DNA from: Aquifex sp964425585
GTDB taxonomy: Bacteria > Aquificota > Aquificia > Aquificales > Aquificaceae
Reading direction: 5' to 3'
Length of the DNA stretch: 47,526 nt
Assembly (NCBI GenBank): GCA_964425585.1
Contig: CAYRMG010000009.1
Span: forward strand, 1-47,526
Made by a program: the position numbers and the translations under genes
Shown: in pieces, positions 34,430 through 42,711 of the stretch
How positions within the stretch are numbered: position 1 is the stretch's first letter
Layout of the letters: the number at the start of each line of letters is the position of its first letter
The notes under the pieces: generated by a model
What the model was told of the DNA's origin: nothing
Seen by the model: the letters and a program-made list of their open reading frames with translations, nothing else
Database searches by the model: none

Positions 34430-34934
34430 TGCCCTTCTTTATCTCCTCTATAGCGTCCTGAAGACCCTTCCAGTTTTCAACCTTTACCCACTTACCGGGT
34501 TCAAGCTCCTTATAGTGCTCAAAAAAGTGTTTAATCCTCTCCCTTATAATCTCGGGGAGCTGGTCTACCGTCTTTATATCGCTGTATGAAGGGTCCAGCT
34601 TTTCGTGGGGAACAGCTATCAGCTTGGTATCTATTCCTTCCTCATCCCTCATCTCAAGCATGCCTATGGGTCTGCATCTCATAACGCTTCCGGGAGCTAC
34701 GGGTTCCCTGGATATTACGAGAACGTCAACGGGGTCCCCGTCATCCGCAAGGGTTTGGGGAATAAAGCCGTAGTTAAAGGGGTAATACATAGCCGTGAAA
34801 AGGAAACGGTCCACGAATATAACACCCGTTTCTTTGTCAAGCTCATACTTGATACCGCTCCCCTGGGGAATCTCAACAACTACGTATATATCCTCGGGCG
34901 GATTTTTCCCCGGGGGTAGGTCTTTATATCCCAT
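34401..34934 (-). CDS. ppa: Inorganic pyrophosphatase
   Basis: A 177-residue family I pyrophosphatase. The signature ADDGDPVDVLV at about 65-75 and 'YKELEPGKWVKVENWKG' near the end are typical, as is the length. It removes pyrophosphate made by biosynthesis. The ATG follows GGAGGTGG, 18 nt after the phosphohexomutase stop. Confidence 0.95.
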   Translation of the reverse strand: MGYKDLPPGKNPPEDIYVVVEIPQGSGIKYELDKETGVIFVDRFLFTAMYYPFNYGFIPQTLADDGDPVDVLVISREPVAPGSVMRCRPIGMLEMRDEEGIDTKLIAVPHEKLDPSYSDIKTVDQLPEIIRERIKHFFEHYKELEPGKWVKVENWKGLQDAIEEIKKGIENYKKGGK

Positions 34935-34952
34935 TTTCCACCTCCGACTAAA

Positions 34953-36326
34953 TTATTTTATAAGCTCAATGCCGGCCTCAAGGAGCTTTCCCACTTCATC
35001 TTCGGAAGGTGCTTCCGCATAAACCCTTATAAGGGGTTCGGTTCCCGACGGCCTCATTAAAAGCCAGGAATCATCCTCAAATACGAACTTGACACCGTCT
35101 ATCTTCTTTACCTCCCTTACCTTCATGCTTCCTATCCTTTCGGGAGGATTTTCTTTTAGTTCTTCAATCTTTTTCTTTACCTTTTCTTCAACCTTCAGGT
35201 CTATTCTGCGGTAGTATGCGGTTCCGAAACGCTTAAATATTTCATCTATAACCTCGGAAAGGCTTTTATCCTTGAGGTAGATAAGCTCAAGGATGTTCAG
35301 AGCTGAAAAAATACCGTCCCTTTCGGGAAGATAGTCGGGAATGCCGTAGCCGCCCGACTCCTCACCTCCGAATATAACCCCTCCTTCCTTCAGAATTATC
35401 TCGTTTATATTCTTGAAACCTACTCCCACCTCTATTAAAGGAACCCCGAACTCCCTACATATGCGGTCAGCAAGGTATGTAGTTGATACCGTTTTCACCA
35501 CCTTTCCCCTCTTTCCCTTATTCTCAAGTATGTGTAAAAGGAGCATGGCGTATATGAGCTGGGTGTTAACGTAGTTTCCTTTTTCGTCAACGAGGGCTAT
35601 TCGGTCTCCGTCTCCGTCGTTTGCAATACCCAGATTAGCTCCTATGCTCTTTACCTTTTCCTTAGTTATTCCCATATACTTCTCTATTGGTTCGGGAGGA
35701 TTTCCTCCGAACAGCGGATCCCTGTGTTTTCTGATGTTGACAACGCTTATCTTTGTGTCCCTAAGGATGTATTCAAGAATTCCGGAAGTGGTTCCGTGCA
35801 TTGAGTCGTGAACAATTAAAGCCTCCCTTTCCCTCAAAAGGTCAAGGTTTATTAGCTCTCTTAACTTCTCAACGTAGTGCTTCCTTATCTCCCGAAATGT
35901 AGGCTCATATTCTTTAGCCTCAACGTTTTCCCCGTTTATCTTTGATTCTACTTCCTTTACAAATTCGGGAGTTGCAGAGCCCCCGAAATGCTCCTTTATC
36001 TTATACCCGTTGTAAATCGGGGGGTTGTGGGAAGCAGTTATCATTACACCCCCGTCGTATCCGAGATACTTAACGCCGAAGGAAACCATAGGAGTTGTGC
36101 ATGCACTTCCCGCAAGGTTAACCTCAAGCCCCTCCGTTTTCATAACGTCGTAAACAGCTTTCGCAAAGTCCTCCGAACGAAAACGCCAATCGTATCCTAT
36201 CAGAACTTTATTTAGCCCTTTGTCTTTCAGAACTCGTGCGTGTGCTTTTGCAACCTTTCTTACATTGTCAAAGTTAAACTCTTCCGCTATCCTTGCCCTC
36301 CACCCGTCCGTTCCGAATTTTACCAT
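34953..36326 (-). CDS. Phosphoglucomutase/phosphomannomutase
   Basis: A 457-residue alpha-D-phosphohexomutase of four domains: FGTDGWRA at the start, the phosphoserine loop ITASHNPP (about 95-102), the metal loop NDGDGDRIA (about 233-241), the sugar-binding GGEESGGYG and the phosphate-binding RPSGTEPLIRVY at the C-terminus. Sugar preference is not readable. ATG 36326 (MVKFGTDG) is chosen over ATG 36344, which would overlap the opposite-strand murB start; neither has a ribosome site. It leads the pgm-ppa-kdsD-hfq run. Confidence 0.88.
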   Translation of the reverse strand: MVKFGTDGWRARIAEEFNFDNVRKVAKAHARVLKDKGLNKVLIGYDWRFRSEDFAKAVYDVMKTEGLEVNLAGSACTTPMVSFGVKYLGYDGGVMITASHNPPIYNGYKIKEHFGGSATPEFVKEVESKINGENVEAKEYEPTFREIRKHYVEKLRELINLDLLREREALIVHDSMHGTTSGILEYILRDTKISVVNIRKHRDPLFGGNPPEPIEKYMGITKEKVKSIGANLGIANDGDGDRIALVDEKGNYVNTQLIYAMLLLHILENKGKRGKVVKTVSTTYLADRICREFGVPLIEVGVGFKNINEIILKEGGVIFGGEESGGYGIPDYLPERDGIFSALNILELIYLKDKSLSEVIDEIFKRFGTAYYRRIDLKVEEKVKKKIEELKENPPERIGSMKVREVKKIDGVKFVFEDDSWLLMRPSGTEPLIRVYAEAPSEDEVGKLLEAGIELIK

Positions 36327-36342
36327 AATATTAAAGGTTAGC

Positions 36343-37230
36343 ATGGAAGTCCGTCACAACTTTCCCTTGAAAGAACTAACAACGATAAAAGTGGGGGGAA
36401 AAGCCCTCTACTATATAGAGCCACAAAATCTTCGGGAGCTAAAGGAAGCCATAGAGTTTACAAAAGCTTACGATATTCCCCTTTTTATTCTCGGAAACGG
36501 GTCAAATACCATTTTCGGGGATATTAAGGGAGTCGTTATAAATACATCAAGAATTAGGGGTATAAAAGTAAGAAATGAGAGAGGTAATTTTTTCATTGAA
36601 GCTCTGTGCGGGACGCCCTTAAGGGAAATTGTTAGGCTTTCCCTTTCCGAGAACCTCGGGGGAATTTACAAGCTTTTGGGGTTTCCCGCTAGCGTCGGCG
36701 GGGCGGTTTCCATGAATGCAGGAGCCTTCGGAGCAGAAATATCTGATTTCCTTGAGGAGGTTTATATTCTGAGCTGGGAGGGGGAACTCGTAAGGTATAA
36801 AAGAGAGGAGATAAATTTTTCCTACAGATGTTCCCCGTTCCCCGAAAAGGGAGTAGTATTTAAGGCGGTATTTCGCTTAAAAAAAACAACCGAAAACGTA
36901 AGGGAACGGTATACACGCATAAGGGAAACGAGAAAAAAAAGCCAACCGATAAATCTTCCTACAAGCGGTTCAACCTTCAAAAATCCCGAAGGTAGTTATG
37001 CGGGAAAGCTTCTTGAACAGGCAGGTCTAAAGGGCTTCAGATTGAAAGAGGCGGGGTTTTCCCAAAAGCACGCAAACTTCCTTATAAATTACGGGAATGC
37101 AAGTTTTTCCGAAATTAAGGAGTTAATAGATATCGCAAAGGAGAAGGTTTATGAACATTTCGGTATAAAGCTCTCTGAGGAGGTGAAGTTAGTTGAAAGT
37201 AGCGGTAATAATGGGTGGAAAGTCCTCTGA
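36343..37230 (+). CDS. murB: UDP-N-acetylenolpyruvoylglucosamine reductase
   Basis: A 295-residue FAD enzyme finishing UDP-MurNAc in peptidoglycan synthesis. 'TIKVGGKALYYIEPQNLRELKEA', GNGSNTIF, 'GFPASVGGAVSMNAGAFG' and the catalytic-site 'PTSGSTFKNPEGSYAGKLLEQ' are present. ATG 36343 with AAGG upstream fits the family start. It overlaps the ddl start by 38 nt and opens the division cluster. Confidence 0.93.
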   Translation: MEVRHNFPLKELTTIKVGGKALYYIEPQNLRELKEAIEFTKAYDIPLFILGNGSNTIFGDIKGVVINTSRIRGIKVRNERGNFFIEALCGTPLREIVRLSLSENLGGIYKLLGFPASVGGAVSMNAGAFGAEISDFLEEVYILSWEGELVRYKREEINFSYRCSPFPEKGVVFKAVFRLKKTTENVRERYTRIRETRKKSQPINLPTSGSTFKNPEGSYAGKLLEQAGLKGFRLKEAGFSQKHANFLINYGNASFSEIKELIDIAKEKVYEHFGIKLSEEVKLVESSGNNGWKVL

Positions 37231-38080
37231 AAGGGAGATATCCCTCAAAACCGGGCGGGCAATTGTAAAGGCTTTGAAAGAACTCGGACACGAAGTTTAC
37301 ACCTTTGACCTGTCTCCCGAACTTCCCTGTAAACTCCTTGAGTTAAAACCCGATAAGGTTTTTATAGCCCTTCACGGAAGACCCGGAGAAGACGGCACCG
37401 TTCAGGGAATGTTGGAGATTCTCGGAATACCTTACACAGGTTCCGATACAATAACTTCCGCGGTATGCATAGACAAGGATTTCACAAAAAGAATTCTCCA
37501 AAGGGAAAATGTAAAAACCCCCGCATGGGAAGTTATATATGAAGAAAAGGATTTAGAACACCTGAGGTGGAATACTTTTCCCGCTGTAGTGAAACCCGCA
37601 AGGGAAGGCTCAAGCATAGGGCTAAAGGTTGTAAATAGCCTTAGTGAGTTAAAGGAGTATGCGGAAAAACTTCTCAAGAAATCGGGAAAGGTAATGATTG
37701 AGGAGTTTATAAAAGGAAAGGATTTAACCGTAGGAATTCTTAAGGGTGAACCCCTTCCAGTAATAGAGATAAGACCGAAAAAGGGTATATACGACTATGA
37801 AAGCAAATACACAAAGGGGATGAGTGAATACATAATAATAAAAGATGAAGCTTTAACTAAAAAACTTCACGAAATTTCAAAAAAAATATATAGAGTTCTA
37901 TCTTTGAAGGATTTTGCACGCATTGATTTTCGCCTTTCAGAAGAAGGAGAAATCTACTTTCTGGAGGTAAACACCATACCCGGAATGACGGAGCTCAGCC
38001 TTCTTCCCATGGCTGCCGGGGCAAAAGGTGTAGATTTTCAAAAATTGATAGATATAATTATCTATGAGGGGGAAATTTGA
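37193..38080 (+). CDS. ddl: D-alanine--D-alanine ligase
   Basis: A 295-residue ATP-grasp ligase making the D-Ala-D-Ala end of the peptidoglycan stem. 'VIMGGKSSEREISLKTG', 'HGRPGEDGTVQGMLE', 'KPAREGSSIGLKVV' and 'EVNTIPGMTELSLLPMAA' are the expected motifs. The start is TTG with a strong GAGGAGGTG upstream, well inside murB. It overlaps ftsQ by four nt. Confidence 0.95.
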   Translation: MKVAVIMGGKSSEREISLKTGRAIVKALKELGHEVYTFDLSPELPCKLLELKPDKVFIALHGRPGEDGTVQGMLEILGIPYTGSDTITSAVCIDKDFTKRILQRENVKTPAWEVIYEEKDLEHLRWNTFPAVVKPAREGSSIGLKVVNSLSELKEYAEKLLKKSGKVMIEEFIKGKDLTVGILKGEPLPVIEIRPKKGIYDYESKYTKGMSEYIIIKDEALTKKLHEISKKIYRVLSLKDFARIDFRLSEEGEIYFLEVNTIPGMTELSLLPMAAGAKGVDFQKLIDIIIYEGEI

Positions 38081-38718
38081 GAAATTTATTATGGAGCATC
38101 TTAGGAACGCTTATACTTATATACATACTATCAATAGGTATAATTAAACTGCCGTTTCTGAAGGTAAATTCCGTCGTGCTTGAGGGAATTAGTCCCGGAG
38201 AAGCCGAAAGAATAAAACCCCTTCTCCGTTCCCTCGGAAAAAGTCTTATCTTCTTAAACGGGGAGAAACTTCTTGTTAAAGTAAATGAACAACTTCAAAA
38301 CAGGTTTAAAAAGCTTGAGATAAACAGGAAGTTCACAAAAGAAGGCATAAACTTAGCGATACGCTTTACAAGAAGAAAAGCGATAGCAAAGGCATTTATA
38401 GGAAGAGAGGTTTACCTTTTGAGTAAAGAAGGAAAAATATTTCGGGATGAAACCCAAGACGTAAAAAAGTTTATCTATCTCAGAGGTATTAATTACTTTG
38501 ATAAAAGAATTATTAAACTTCTGGATTATGCGGACAGAATATACGTTTATAAAAACACCATAAAGCTGAAGCTTGAGGATAAAACGGTTTTACTTCCCTT
38601 GAATTTTTCCACCAGAGAGTTAAACCTGCTTGATAGCGCTATAAAAATTACAGACAATATTTACAAGGAGGTAGATTTAAGATATAAAAGATTTATACTT
38701 TTAAGGAAGAGGCTATGA
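38077..38718 (+). CDS. ftsQ: FtsQ-like cell division protein
   Basis: A 213-residue bitopic protein: a short cytoplasmic start, one membrane segment (about 6-24), then a POTRA-like domain ('LKVNSVVLEGISPGEAERIKPLL', about 28-100) and a beta domain. Sequence similarity in this family is weak, and the call rests on topology and position between ddl and ftsA. The TTG start overlaps the ddl stop (TTGA) and has GAGGGG upstream. Confidence 0.8.
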   Translation: MRNLLWSILGTLILIYILSIGIIKLPFLKVNSVVLEGISPGEAERIKPLLRSLGKSLIFLNGEKLLVKVNEQLQNRFKKLEINRKFTKEGINLAIRFTRRKAIAKAFIGREVYLLSKEGKIFRDETQDVKKFIYLRGINYFDKRIIKLLDYADRIYVYKNTIKLKLEDKTVLLPLNFSTRELNLLDSAIKITDNIYKEVDLRYKRFILLRKRL

Positions 38719-39965
38719 ATAGATTGGCGGCTTTGGATGTCGGCTCCGAGAAAATCGTATACCTAATCGGAGAGAGAGATATCTACGGGGACATACACAT
38801 AATAGGACTCGGAGAGGTTCAATCAAGGGGCATCAAAAAGGGAATAATAAATGACCTTGCGGAGGCTAAGAAGAGCATCCTTAATGCTGTAAGAGAAGCG
38901 GAGGAAATGGCGGGTGTAAAAGTAAGGGATATCATTTACGGCGTATCGGGGGGAACTACGAAAGGGACGGGGATTAAAAGCCAAAACGTAAAGGACACCA
39001 TAAGCATCCCCTCAACCTCTAAGGACATAGACGAATCCCATGTAAGCAGGCTCATAGACAGATGCCTGATGAAAAGTAAGGAAGACGGATACGAAGTTGT
39101 ATATTACACTCCGAGAAAATACGTATTGGACGAACAGATGGAAGTTGAAAGTCCTTTGGGACTTGCAGGTTCCAAACTTTCCGTAGAGGTTCACGTGGTA
39201 AAGGCAAGCCTTACCATACTCAGAAATCTTGAAAAGGCTATCATGGAAGTAGGACTAAATCCCGTAATGAAATCCTCCAATGCCATAGCATCCGCGGAAG
39301 CGGTCTTAACACGGGAGGAAAAAGAAGAAGGCGTTCTTCTTATAGATATGGGAGCCGGACTTACCGATTACACCCTATACGTAGAGGGAAGTCCCCACAT
39401 AACGGGTGTTGTTCCCTTCGGGGGAATTAACATAACAAAAGACCTAAGCTTCATGCTCAAAATTAATATGGAAACCGCGGAAAAGTTAAAAAGGGAAGTG
39501 GGTCAGGCCTTCCCGAAGGGTGATGAGGATGATGAAACGGTAAATATAAAGCCTAAAGGTGAAGATATTGAGATACCAAAGAGTAAAAAGGAGATAATTG
39601 AGATTATATACAGCAGGGTTGAAGAAATAATAGACTACGTTATAAAGGATATAAAGGAAAAGGGGGGAAGGTTAGAACTCCTTAACAACGGCATAGTTAT
39701 AACGGGAGGAAGTGCTAAGCTAAAAGGAATCAGGGAGGCTGTTGAACACATGACGGGACTACCCGTAAGGGTAGCCTCTCCTCAGGGAATAACAGGATTA
39801 AGGGAAAGGATAAATGACCCTAAGTACTCAACCGCGGTAGGTCTTTTAAAACAAGGGCTCCTTTCCCGCGGTGCGGGTGTAAGTTCAAATACAAACTCAA
39901 AACATAACGGCTTTTTAGAAAGCATAAAAACAAAGCTTAAGAACATTTTTGAGGAACTTCTGTAA
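38715..39965 (+). CDS. ftsA: Cell division protein FtsA
   Basis: A 416-residue actin-like protein that tethers FtsZ to the membrane. 'AALDVGSEKIVYLIGE' is the phosphate-1 motif, 'LLIDMGAGLTDYTLYVEG' phosphate-2 and 'IVITGGSAKLKGIRE' the adenosine motif. The C-terminal helix ('FLESIKTKLKNIFEELL') is amphipathic and should bind membrane. It overlaps ftsQ by four nt and is followed by ftsZ after 14 nt. Confidence 0.95.
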   Translation: MNRLAALDVGSEKIVYLIGERDIYGDIHIIGLGEVQSRGIKKGIINDLAEAKKSILNAVREAEEMAGVKVRDIIYGVSGGTTKGTGIKSQNVKDTISIPSTSKDIDESHVSRLIDRCLMKSKEDGYEVVYYTPRKYVLDEQMEVESPLGLAGSKLSVEVHVVKASLTILRNLEKAIMEVGLNPVMKSSNAIASAEAVLTREEKEEGVLLIDMGAGLTDYTLYVEGSPHITGVVPFGGINITKDLSFMLKINMETAEKLKREVGQAFPKGDEDDETVNIKPKGEDIEIPKSKKEIIEIIYSRVEEIIDYVIKDIKEKGGRLELLNNGIVITGGSAKLKGIREAVEHMTGLPVRVASPQGITGLRERINDPKYSTAVGLLKQGLLSRGAGVSSNTNSKHNGFLESIKTKLKNIFEELL

Positions 39966-39979
39966 GGGAGGTAATAAAC

Positions 39980-41089
39980 ATGGAAGGGGTTTTAAATAAT
40001 CCTTGCAGGATAAAGGTTATAGGTGTGGGAGGAGGAGGCAGCAACGCGGTAAACAGGATGTATGAAGACGGGATAGAGGGTGTGGAGCTTTATGCGGTGA
40101 ATACAGATATACAGCATTTAAACAGCCTGAAGGTTCCCAACAAGGTTCAGATAGGGGAAAAGGTAACGAGGGGACTCGGAGCGGGTGCAAGACCGGAAAT
40201 AGGGGAAGAGGCTGCCCTTGAAGACATAGATAAATTGAAAGAAATTCTTTCGGATACGGATATGGTATTTATAGCAACTGGGCTGGGAGGAGGAACGGGA
40301 ACGGGAGCTGCTCCCGTAATAGCTAAAACAGCCAAAGAAATGGGTATACTCACGATAGCTGTTGCAACACTACCCTTTAAGTTTGAAGGAAAAAGGAAGA
40401 TGGATATAGCCCTAAGGGGTTTGGAGAGACTGAAAGAGGCTGCCGATGCATATATAGTTATACATAACCAGAAGGTTAGCGAGCTTTCCAATAAGATGCT
40501 CAGCATAAAGGAAGCCTTCAAAGAGGTTGATGCGGTTCTATCAAGGGCTGTGAGGGGAATAACGAGTATTGTTGTTACCGAAGCGGTTATCAACGTTGAC
40601 TTTGCGGATATAAGGACAACCCTTGAAAACGGAGGACTATCTATAATCGGTATGGGAGAAGGTGAAGGAGAAGGAAAGGAAGAAGCCGCAATAGAGAAAG
40701 CTTTAACAAATCCTCTACTGGAAGGAAACTCTATAGAGGGAGCTCAAAGGGCTCTGGTTACACTCTGGACTTCGGAAGACATACCATACTCGGTAATAGA
40801 GGACATAATGGAAAGGATAAGCGGAAGACTTCACGAAGAGGCTCAGATAATATTCGGTGCTGTTCTTGAAAGTGATAAGAGCGATTTTATAAGGGTTGCA
40901 ATAGTGGCAACCGATTTCCCCGAGGAAAGGTTCTCCGTGGAAGGTAGGGAGATTACTTTTAAGGTTATAAAAAATGAAAAAGCAAATGAAGAACAACCCA
41001 AGGAGGTTATTCAGAAAAAAATAGAACCTTCGGATGTTGTTGAGGAGATTCCGGCAATTTTGAGGAAGAGGAAAAAAGGTAATCTATGA
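39980..41089 (+). CDS. ftsZ: Cell division GTPase FtsZ
   Basis: A 369-residue tubulin-like GTPase forming the division ring. The signature GGGTGTG is at 103-109, the T7 loop NVDFADI is intact, and the C-terminal peptide EEIPAILRKRKK matches the FtsA-binding tail. GGGAGGTAA precedes the ATG. Its stop overlaps the moaC start. Confidence 0.97.
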   Translation: MEGVLNNPCRIKVIGVGGGGSNAVNRMYEDGIEGVELYAVNTDIQHLNSLKVPNKVQIGEKVTRGLGAGARPEIGEEAALEDIDKLKEILSDTDMVFIATGLGGGTGTGAAPVIAKTAKEMGILTIAVATLPFKFEGKRKMDIALRGLERLKEAADAYIVIHNQKVSELSNKMLSIKEAFKEVDAVLSRAVRGITSIVVTEAVINVDFADIRTTLENGGLSIIGMGEGEGEGKEEAAIEKALTNPLLEGNSIEGAQRALVTLWTSEDIPYSVIEDIMERISGRLHEEAQIIFGAVLESDKSDFIRVAIVATDFPEERFSVEGREITFKVIKNEKANEEQPKEVIQKKIEPSDVVEEIPAILRKRKKGNL

Positions 41090-41850
41090 GAACGGTTGAT
41101 ATATCATCAAAAATAGAAACTCTTAGGGAGGCTAAAGCTTACGGGAGAATAAGGCTAAAGAGGGAAACGGTTGAAAGAATAAAAAACAACAAAATACCGA
41201 AGGGAAATCTCGTAGAAGCGACTAAACTGAGCGGTCTCTTCGGAGCTAAGAAAGTAGGAGAGCTTCTTCCCTTTTGTCATCCTATTCCCTTGGACTACGT
41301 ATCGCTGGAGGTAAAAGTAAACGAGGATAATCTTGAAGTATTCTCAACGGTAAGGGGAATAGCGCGGACGGGCTATGAGATGGAGGCTTTAGCTGCGGTA
41401 AGTGTTGCCCTCCTTAATGTTTACGATATGTGTAAAGGACTGGACGACAGTATGGTAATAGAAGAGATAAAGCTCCTTGAAAAGAAAGGCGGAAAGAGCG
41501 AATGGTTTAAGGATTTGAAGGGTGTAAAGGTAAAGGTTCATGCGGATAATAAAAATCTGGAAGAAATTATAAGGGGTTATTTGAAAGAACTCGGTGCGGA
41601 GTTTTCGGAGAATGCAGAGTTATATATATCCGTAGGAGAAAATATTCCTTACGAGAGATTTTTAAATGGTCTTGAGTCCGTTATTGCCTTTTACGACTTT
41701 TCTCAAAATCCGAAGGAGATATCGCAGGAAATAAAGATTGGTAAAACGGATACGTATGTTGTTGTAATACTTCCCGAAAATGAAAGAAAGATAAGATTCT
41801 TCTTTGAGACTTTCGGAGGCATTATCGGACATATCCTATGCGGAAAATAG
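41086..41850 (+). CDS. moaC: MoaC with reduced MoaB-like tail
   Basis: A 254-residue protein. Residues 1-142 are a MoaC domain making cyclic pyranopterin monophosphate for molybdenum cofactor: LLPFCHPIPLD (60-70), 'GYEMEALAAVSVALLNVYDMCKGLD' region (97-120). MoaC is normally about 160 residues; a further 108 residues follow. Their end, 'VVVILPENERKIRFFFETFGGIIGHIL', resembles the last helix and strand of MoaB/MogA, but the GGTG and other MoaB active-site motifs are missing. It may be a decayed MoaC-MoaB fusion. Its ATG overlaps the ftsZ stop, and ubiX begins inside its end. Confidence 0.85.
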   Translation: MRTVDISSKIETLREAKAYGRIRLKRETVERIKNNKIPKGNLVEATKLSGLFGAKKVGELLPFCHPIPLDYVSLEVKVNEDNLEVFSTVRGIARTGYEMEALAAVSVALLNVYDMCKGLDDSMVIEEIKLLEKKGGKSEWFKDLKGVKVKVHADNKNLEEIIRGYLKELGAEFSENAELYISVGENIPYERFLNGLESVIAFYDFSQNPKEISQEIKIGKTDTYVVVILPENERKIRFFFETFGGIIGHILCGK

Positions 41851-42407
41851 CGGTATGCATAACCGGAGCAAGCGGAGTAATTTACGGTGTTAAGCTGGTT
41901 GAAGCTCTTTCGGAACTTTCTTACGGGGTTGACCTTGTTATATCCGAAAACGCAAGAGTCGTTTTGAAAGAAGAACACGGAAAAAGCTTTGAAGAACTGC
42001 TAAAGAATTTTAAAAAAATTTCCTTGCACGATGAGAAGGATTTTACTTCTCCCCTTGCAAGCGGTTCCGTTCTTGTAAAGTATAAAGGGGTTTACATAGC
42101 TCCCTGTTCAACCAGCACACTGGCCTGTATAGCAAACGGGATAAATAAAAACTTAATTCACAGAATAGGAGAGGTTGCATTAAAAGAAAGGGTTCCCCTT
42201 GTTCTTCTTGTGAGGGAAGCTCCTTACAGCAGTATACATCTTGAAAATATGCTGAAAATAACGCAGGCGGGAGGGATAATAGTTCCCGCAAGTCCCGCCT
42301 TTTATCATAAGCCGAAGAATATTGAGGATATGATTAACTTCGTTGTAGGTAAACTTTTAGACGTTCTCCGTATAGAGCATAATCTATATAAGAGATGGAG
42401 AGGGTAA
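41838..42407 (+). CDS. ubiX: Flavin prenyltransferase
   Basis: A 189-residue UbiX/Pad1 family protein that makes prenylated FMN for UbiD-type decarboxylases. 'CITGASGVIYGVKLVEAL' binds FMN; 'APCSTSTLACIANGINKNLIHR' and 'PLVLLVREAPYSSIHLENML' complete the site. No ubiD lies here. In a menaquinone organism it may serve a UbiD-like step of quinone synthesis. It overlaps moaC by 13 nt and the cupin by 13 nt. Confidence 0.93.
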   Translation: MRKIAVCITGASGVIYGVKLVEALSELSYGVDLVISENARVVLKEEHGKSFEELLKNFKKISLHDEKDFTSPLASGSVLVKYKGVYIAPCSTSTLACIANGINKNLIHRIGEVALKERVPLVLLVREAPYSSIHLENMLKITQAGGIIVPASPAFYHKPKNIEDMINFVVGKLLDVLRIEHNLYKRWRG

Positions 42408-42688
42408 AGGTTAAAAGAACCGGAATAAGAAATAAAGAGGAGATTTACAAGGTTTTAAAGGAAGAGGGATACAGTGTTTATGAGTGGTATGACCCTCCCG
42501 GAACCTATTATCCTACCCATACCCATCCCGACAAAGAGGTAAGGTGGGTTGTTGAAGGAGAAGTGATTATAGGAACGGAGGGAAAAGAAATAATCTTAAA
42601 AGAGGGCGATATGATAGAGCTGGAACCGGAAACACCACACTGGGCTAAAACGGAGAAAGGTGTTCGTTATATCTGCGGTTCAAAATAG
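42395..42688 (+). CDS. Small cupin protein
   Basis: A 97-residue single cupin barrel. His42, His44 and Glu48 in 'THTHPDKEVRWVVEGE' and His82 in PETPHWAK make a complete cupin metal site. Substrate unknown. It is the final gene of the division cluster; its end is 23 nt from the convergent cfiA. Confidence 0.82.
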   Translation: MERVKVKRTGIRNKEEIYKVLKEEGYSVYEWYDPPGTYYPTHTHPDKEVRWVVEGEVIIGTEGKEIILKEGDMIELEPETPHWAKTEKGVRYICGSK

Positions 42689-42711
42689 AAAAAAAGAAAG
42701 GGAAAAAGCAA

